Below are positions 3,883 to 6,535 of a stretch of 6,535 bases of DNA, piece after piece (positions within the stretch are counted from its first letter, which is position 1; every line of letters starts with the position of its first letter). A program made the translations under genes and the position numbers. The DNA is from an uncultured Sphingomonas sp. (lineage in GTDB: Bacteria > Pseudomonadota > Alphaproteobacteria > Sphingomonadales > Sphingomonadaceae), in the NCBI GenBank assembly GCA_902806295.1, contig CADCWB010000034.1, forward strand, positions 1-6,535. The letters run 5' to 3'. Under the pieces are notes generated by a model. It searched no databases and was not told the origin of the DNA. It worked only from the letters and a program-made list of their open reading frames with translations.

Positions 3883-5144
3883 GCGTCCTCCCGCTGCAAC
3901 TCGCGCCAGCCGATGTCGCGCCGGCAGAAGCCGTCGGCGTAATCGATCGCGTCGACCGCTCGATAGGCGCGGGCGCGCGCCTCGGCCAGCGTGCGGCCAA
4001 GCGCGGTGATCGCGAGCACCCGGCCACCGGCTGCGAGCAGCGCACCCGAGCCGTGCCGCGCGGTGCCGGCTTGAAATACCGTGACACCCGGCACGCGCGC
4101 GGCAGCTTCGATGCCGTCGACCACGCCGCCTTTGCGCGGAGTGCCCGGGTAACCTTGAGCGGCGATCACGACAGTCATGCTGACCTGGTGCGAGAGATCG
4201 GGTGGGGGCAGGTCGCTTAGCTGACCCCTGGCGACACCGTGCAGCAATCGGGCGAAATCGCCTCCGACCCGGGGCATGATCGCTTCACACTCGGGGTCGC
4301 CAAAGCGGACATTATACTCGATCAGCTTGGGTCCTTCGGAAGTCAGCATCAGCCCAGCGTAAAGCACGCCGCTGAACGGAGTTCCGGCCGCCGCCATCGC
4401 CCGCGCGGTCGGCCGAACGATCTCGTCGATCGCGCGCGCTTCAAGTTCCGGCGTCAGCACCCGCGCGGGGCTGTAGGCGCCCATCCCGCCGGTGTTGGGG
4501 CCGAGGTCGCCGTCGCCGACGCGCTTGTGGTCCTGGGCGGAGGCGAGCGCAACCGCGACCTCTCCATCCACGAGCGCGAAGAGGCTGGCTTCCTCGCCGT
4601 CGAGGAACTCCTCGATGACCATCGGCCCGTCCCCTGCCGCGGCAATGGCCGCCTCGGCCTCGGCATGGGTCAGGGCCACCGTCACCCCTTTGCCGGCGGT
4701 GAGACCATCGGCCTTGATCACGACCGGAAGCGAGAAACGAGGCAGTGCGGCTCGCGCGCTCTCCATGGTATCCACCCGCACATAGGCGGCTGTCGGAATG
4801 CCTTCGCGCGCGCACAGGTCCTTGGTGAAACCTTTGCTTCCTTCCAGTTGTGCCGCCGCGGCACTAGGACCGAACACCGGGATGCCCCCGGCGCGGCAGG
4901 CATCGGCGACACCCGCTACCAGTGGCGCTTCGGGTCCGATCACCACCAGGTCGACCTTGTGCTCGCGCGCGGCGGCGACCACCTTGGCTCCATCAGTGGG
5001 ATCGAGCGCCAGGCACTCCGCCCAGCGCGCGATCCCTGGATTGCCGGGCGCAGCCAGCAGTTGGCCGCAGCTTGGCGATTGCCTCAGCCGCCAGGCCAGC
5101 GCATCCTCGCGCCCACCCGACCCCAGAACCAGGATATTGATCAT
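3879..5144 (-). CDS. purD: Phosphoribosylamine-glycine ligase (GAR synthetase)
   Basis: PurD joins glycine to 5-phosphoribosylamine using ATP, the second step of de novo purine synthesis, in the cytosol. The 421-residue product has the normal length and all family blocks: an N-terminal Rossmann-like domain with GSGGRE (8-13) and GPEAPLV (70-76), the QLEGSKGFTKDL block (99-110), the ATP-grasp core with VIKADGLTAGKGV (142-154) and EEFLDGEEAS (178-187), QDHKRVGDGDLGPNTGGMGAYSP (204-226), the metal-binding segment EYNVRFGDPE (276-285), and a C-terminal domain ending FCRRDIGWREL. Residue 14 is Asp (GGRED) where most PurD proteins have His (GGREH). The ATG at 5144 matches the family N-terminus; a GTG at 5159 has a better ribosome binding site and would add five residues. 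purD heads a cluster of four overlapping genes. Its 5' end overlaps that of xseA, so its promoter must lie within xseA. No purine riboswitch is visible. Confidence 0.96.
   Translation of the reverse strand: MINILVLGSGGREDALAWRLRQSPSCGQLLAAPGNPGIARWAECLALDPTDGAKVVAAAREHKVDLVVIGPEAPLVAGVADACRAGGIPVFGPSAAAAQLEGSKGFTKDLCAREGIPTAAYVRVDTMESARAALPRFSLPVVIKADGLTAGKGVTVALTHAEAEAAIAAAGDGPMVIEEFLDGEEASLFALVDGEVAVALASAQDHKRVGDGDLGPNTGGMGAYSPARVLTPELEARAIDEIVRPTARAMAAAGTPFSGVLYAGLMLTSEGPKLIEYNVRFGDPECEAIMPRVGGDFARLLHGVARGQLSDLPPPDLSHQVSMTVVIAAQGYPGTPRKGGVVDGIEAAARVPGVTVFQAGTARHGSGALLAAGGRVLAITALGRTLAEARARAYRAVDAIDYADGFCRRDIGWRELQREDA
3886..3892 (-). promoter_or_regulatory. Ribosome binding site of the BON-like gene
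   Basis: GGGAGGA on the minus strand lies 3 bases before the ATG at 3882, inside the last codons of purD. The close spacing and the ATGA overlap suggest reinitiation by ribosomes finishing purD. Confidence 0.65.
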
Positions 5145-6534
5145 CTCGCCGCCCGACACGCCCGGCCTCCTAGCCCAGCAACCCCCCGGCGACAATTCGC
5201 CGCCGATCACCGTCGGCGATTTGGCTGGCGCGGTGAAGCGGGCGGTGGAAAGCGGCTTCGGCCGAGTCCGAGTTCGTGGCGAGATCAGCGGCTTCAAGCG
5301 CCACCCCTCGGGCCATTGCTACTTCACCCTGAAGGATGACGCAGCCTGCATCGACGCGGTGATCTGGCGGTCTGGGGCCGGCACGCTGGCGTTCCGCCCG
5401 GAGGACGGAGCAGAGGTGATCGCCACGGGCAAGATGACCACCTACCCCGGTCGCTCCAAGTACCAGATCGTGGTTGAGCGAATGGAGCTGGCGGGGGAGG
5501 GCGCGCTCATGGCGCTGCTCGACAAGCGCCGCCGCGCGCTTGCCGCTGAAGGACTGTTCGATGCCGACCGCAAGCGCCGGCTGCCCTTCCTGCCTCGGGT
5601 CATCGGCGTGGTCACCAGCCCGACCGGCGCCGTGATCCGCGACATCCTGCACCGCCTGGAGGCCCGTTGCCCGACCCACGTCATCGTCTGGCCGGTGGCG
5701 GTGCAGGGCGAGGGTGCCGCGGCTCGCATCGCCGCCGCCATTCGCGGCTTCCCCGACATCGCGCCCAGGCCCGATCTGCTGATTGTCGCCCGTGGCGGTG
5801 GCTCGATCGAGGATTTGTGGCCGTTCAACGAGGAGGAGGTGGTGCGGGCCGCCGCCGACTGCCCGATCCCGCTGATCAGCGCGGTTGGGCATGAGACGGA
5901 CACCACGCTGATCGACCATGCGGCCGACCTGCGGGCGCCGACACCAACGGCTGCGGCCGAACTTGCCGTGCCGGTGCGAGCAGAGCTGCTGGCCGCGCTG
6001 GACGACCTTGCTGCGCGCAAGCGACGCTGCCTGCGGCGCCGGGCCGAGCTGGCGCGCGAGCGGCTGGCGCTGACCACCTGCCGCCTGCCTGCGCCCGCGG
6101 CGCTGCTAGCTTCCCGAGAGCAACGCTTCGACGAGATCGGCGATCGCCTGCCGCGAGCGCTGCTGGCCCGCACGCACAAGGGGGAGGCAGCGATGAACCT
6201 GGTCGCGCCTCGGCTGCGCGTCGACCTGCTCGGGCAGAAGGTTCAACGCTTGTCCGAGCGGCTGGCCGCAAGCTGGAAGATGGCTGGGCTGGTCCACCCC
6301 GAACGCCCGCTTTCGCGCGGCTTCGTGCGGGTGACCGATCGCAGCGGGCGAACGCTGATCCATGCCGCCGATGCCAAGGAGGCTCGCGACCTCAGGTTGC
6401 GCTTCGCCGACGGTGAGGTCGAAGCGTCGACCGGCGACGCACCGCCGCGAGCGCCGTTCGCCCGGGTTGAGCGCAAGCCACGCGCATCCTATGTCCCTCA
6501 ACTAGGCTTGTTCGACGGCGAGGAATCTCACTAG
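5137..6534 (+). CDS. xseA: Exodeoxyribonuclease VII large subunit
   Basis: XseA is the catalytic subunit of exonuclease VII, which with several copies of XseB degrades single-stranded DNA from both ends into oligonucleotides and acts in repair and recombination. From the TTG at 5137 the protein has 465 residues, close to the 456 of E. coli. Residues about 24-118 form the OB-fold DNA-binding domain (VRVRGEISGFKRHPSGHCYF at 44-63, and IDAVIWRS). The catalytic domain follows, with GVVTSPTGAVIRDI (157-170), LLIVARGGGSIEDLWPFNEE (214-233), SAVGHETDTTLIDHAADL (248-265) and RAPTPTAAAE (266-275). A helical Arg/Leu-rich segment comes next, and the end is QLGLFDGEESH. The open frame runs back to 4798, but upstream residues are antisense to purD and are not family-like. 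The segment PGLLAQQPPGDN (9-20) looks native, so TTG 5137 is the best available start; its ribosome binding site is poor. xseB is not in the window. The stop is one base before the window ends. Confidence 0.95.
   Translation: MIISPPDTPGLLAQQPPGDNSPPITVGDLAGAVKRAVESGFGRVRVRGEISGFKRHPSGHCYFTLKDDAACIDAVIWRSGAGTLAFRPEDGAEVIATGKMTTYPGRSKYQIVVERMELAGEGALMALLDKRRRALAAEGLFDADRKRRLPFLPRVIGVVTSPTGAVIRDILHRLEARCPTHVIVWPVAVQGEGAAARIAAAIRGFPDIAPRPDLLIVARGGGSIEDLWPFNEEEVVRAAADCPIPLISAVGHETDTTLIDHAADLRAPTPTAAAELAVPVRAELLAALDDLAARKRRCLRRRAELARERLALTTCRLPAPAALLASREQRFDEIGDRLPRALLARTHKGEAAMNLVAPRLRVDLLGQKVQRLSERLAASWKMAGLVHPERPLSRGFVRVTDRSGRTLIHAADAKEARDLRLRFADGEVEASTGDAPPRAPFARVERKPRASYVPQLGLFDGEESH
5166..5171 (-). 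promoter_or_regulatory. Strong Shine-Dalgarno sequence upstream of purD
   Basis: AGGAGG on the minus strand lies 6 bases before a GTG (5157-5159) that is in frame with purD, an ideal arrangement. The ATG at 5144 is 21 bases away, too far for this site. If used, PurD would begin five residues earlier (an initiator Met followed by SGGE). The sequence lies within the xseA coding region. Confidence 0.5.
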
Positions 6535-6535
6535 C

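Noticed and set aside
4798..5136. Upstream extension of the xseA reading frame, which would give a 578-residue protein
   Set aside because: This stretch is fully antisense to the conserved N-terminal part of purD, and its Arg/Ser/Pro/Ala-rich translation has no resemblance to XseA. The open frame reflects high GC content.
5145..5230. Purine riboswitch or PurR-type operator upstream of purD
   Set aside because: The region is xseA coding sequence, with no visible riboswitch-like conserved core or clear operator palindrome.
4239..5339. Long plus-strand open frame of 366 residues opposite purD
   Set aside because: It is the antisense shadow of a conserved purD frame. The translation is rich in Arg, His, Gly and Gln with no recognisable domain.

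Overview
The window is GC-rich and densely coded. It reads as chromosomal DNA of an alphaproteobacterium, most likely of the Sphingomonadales (Sphingomonas/Erythrobacter-like). That placement is an inference from protein character and gene order: an L28 of alphaproteobacterial type, a TadA starting with a PLPPPMRRAL-like N-terminus, purD divergent from xseA, and a membrane-anchored helix-hairpin-helix protein. I see no mobile element, CRISPR array, rRNA or tRNA. Most of the region is core genome, with one compact and poorly characterised envelope-protein module.

Layout. Bases 1-107 hold the 3' end of a plus-strand gene, possibly an esterase-like phytase-family protein. It converges on rpmB (ribosomal protein L28, minus strand, 143-433), with a small hairpin between them. 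After a 155-base divergent intergenic region come three plus-strand genes: a 116-residue single-pass membrane protein of unknown function (589-939), tadA (tRNA adenosine deaminase, 977-1432) and a CNNM/CorC-type membrane protein with CBS domains (1522-2856). The last one converges on a minus-strand cluster.

The minus-strand cluster is read from about 5144 down to 2895. It consists of purD (purine biosynthesis), a 105-residue membrane-anchored BON-like protein, a 38-residue single-pass membrane protein, and a 186-residue protein with one membrane segment and a C-terminal helix-hairpin-helix domain. Each of the three internal junctions is a 4-base ATGA overlap, and each downstream start has a Shine-Dalgarno sequence inside the preceding gene. 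This indicates one transcript with translational coupling.

xseA (exonuclease VII large subunit) occupies the plus strand from about 5137 to 6534. Its 5' end overlaps the 5' end of purD, so the two genes are head to head with no intergenic space. Each promoter would have to lie inside the coding sequence of the other.

The housekeeping genes serve translation (rpmB, tadA), purine synthesis (purD) and DNA repair (xseA). The most interesting part is the BON / 38-residue / helix-hairpin-helix set tied to purD. It looks like a small inner-membrane or envelope module of unknown function, and one member is short enough to be missed by routine gene calling. The remaining observations concern start-site ambiguity, a substitution in the PurD nucleotide-binding loop, and candidate regulatory palindromes and hairpins.
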